Of a stretch of 64,000 nt of DNA, positions 63,685 to 64,000 are shown piece by piece; the first letter of the stretch is position 1, and each line of letters begins with the position of its first letter. Source of the DNA: Anoplopoma fimbria (Eukaryota; Chordata; Actinopteri; Perciformes; Anoplopomatidae). Position numbers and translations under genes: made by a program. Below the pieces are notes generated by a model. That model made no database searches and was not told the DNA's origin. It saw nothing but the letters and a program-made list of their open reading frames with translations. The DNA is taken from positions 22,427,741-22,491,740 of the forward strand of contig NC_072454.1 in the NCBI RefSeq assembly GCF_027596085.1, given 5' to 3'.

Positions 63685-64000
63685 TCTTACCTCTTTTTTG
63701 TAGTTTTGTGTCTCTTTGTAGTTGTTTTGTGTCTCTTTGTGGTCATTTAGTGTCTCTTTGTAGTTGTTTATAGGACTCTTTGTGGCCCTTTTAATGTCAG
63801 TTTGTAGTGGTTTTGGGTCTGTGATCTTTTTCTGTCTTTTTGTTTCTTTGTTGTGTTTTGTCTTTTGGTAGTCATTTTGTGTCTTTGTTGTGTTTTGTCT
63901 TTTGGTAGTCATTTTGTGTCTCTTTGTAAAAAAATTGTGTCTCCTTGTGGTTATTTTGTGTCTCAATGAGGTCATTTGGGGTCACTTTGTAGTTGTTTTG
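63685..64000. repeat. TTTGT-rich minisatellite reaching the right edge
   Basis: Units built on TTTTGTGTCTCTTTGTGGTC and TTTTGTGTCTTTGTTG. The 106-codon minus-strand frame (Lys/Thr/His-rich) is the repeat read as protein. Confidence 0.9.

Overview
The window is vertebrate nuclear DNA, most likely from a teleost fish. Genes are split by GT-AG introns. The gene order poly(A) polymerase gamma then c-Rel, in tandem on one strand, is the arrangement I know from human 2p16. The repeats are fish-type: Tc1 elements, L2/CR1-like LINE tails, long CA/GT tracts and minisatellites. I cannot name the species.

Layout. 1-2,414 (minus): the first four coding exons of rel, whose promoter has a 20-bp perfect palindrome centred on an NF-kB site. 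5,437-24,299 (minus): a complete 22-exon papolg, about 750 codons, with a long 3' region that holds a second, damaged copy of two of its C-terminal exons. 24,671-24,939: a 39-bp minisatellite just upstream of papolg, each unit carrying a CACGTG E-box. 26,585-44,552: an inverted duplication with two arms of about 8.4 kb around a 1.16-kb spacer. Each arm carries all ten coding exons of haao (3-hydroxyanthranilate 3,4-dioxygenase), so two haao copies lie head to head with start codons 2.2 kb apart; both share a Tc1 transposon in intron 4. 45,320-47,809 (minus): a two-exon TMEM229-family membrane protein gene. 50,742-50,835 (plus): a tRNA-Ile(UAU) gene with an intron. 53-64 kb: no gene seen; satellite-like DNA, nested transposons, CA/GT tracts, a hairpin-bearing tandem repeat and several non-repetitive islands that could be conserved regulatory DNA.

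The most notable feature is the haao palindrome. By my reading the two coding sequences differ at only four aligned bases, yet each copy is broken by a different one-base change in a run of C: copy A loses a C in exon 4, copy B gains a C in exon 7. Neither encodes the full 286-residue enzyme as written. The same kind of one-base defect occurs in papolg exons 14 and 17, in tmem229 and probably in rel, so sequence error in homopolymers is the simplest explanation for most of them; this must be settled before any copy is called a pseudogene. The duplication itself looks real: a retroelement tail is present in one arm only, and the Tc1 copies have decayed differently.

How the genes work: papolg and rel are an ancient neighbour pair (nuclear polyadenylation and NF-kB signalling) and the order alone implies no shared function. 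haao acts in the kynurenine route from tryptophan to quinolinate and NAD. I saw no clearly new multi-gene system.
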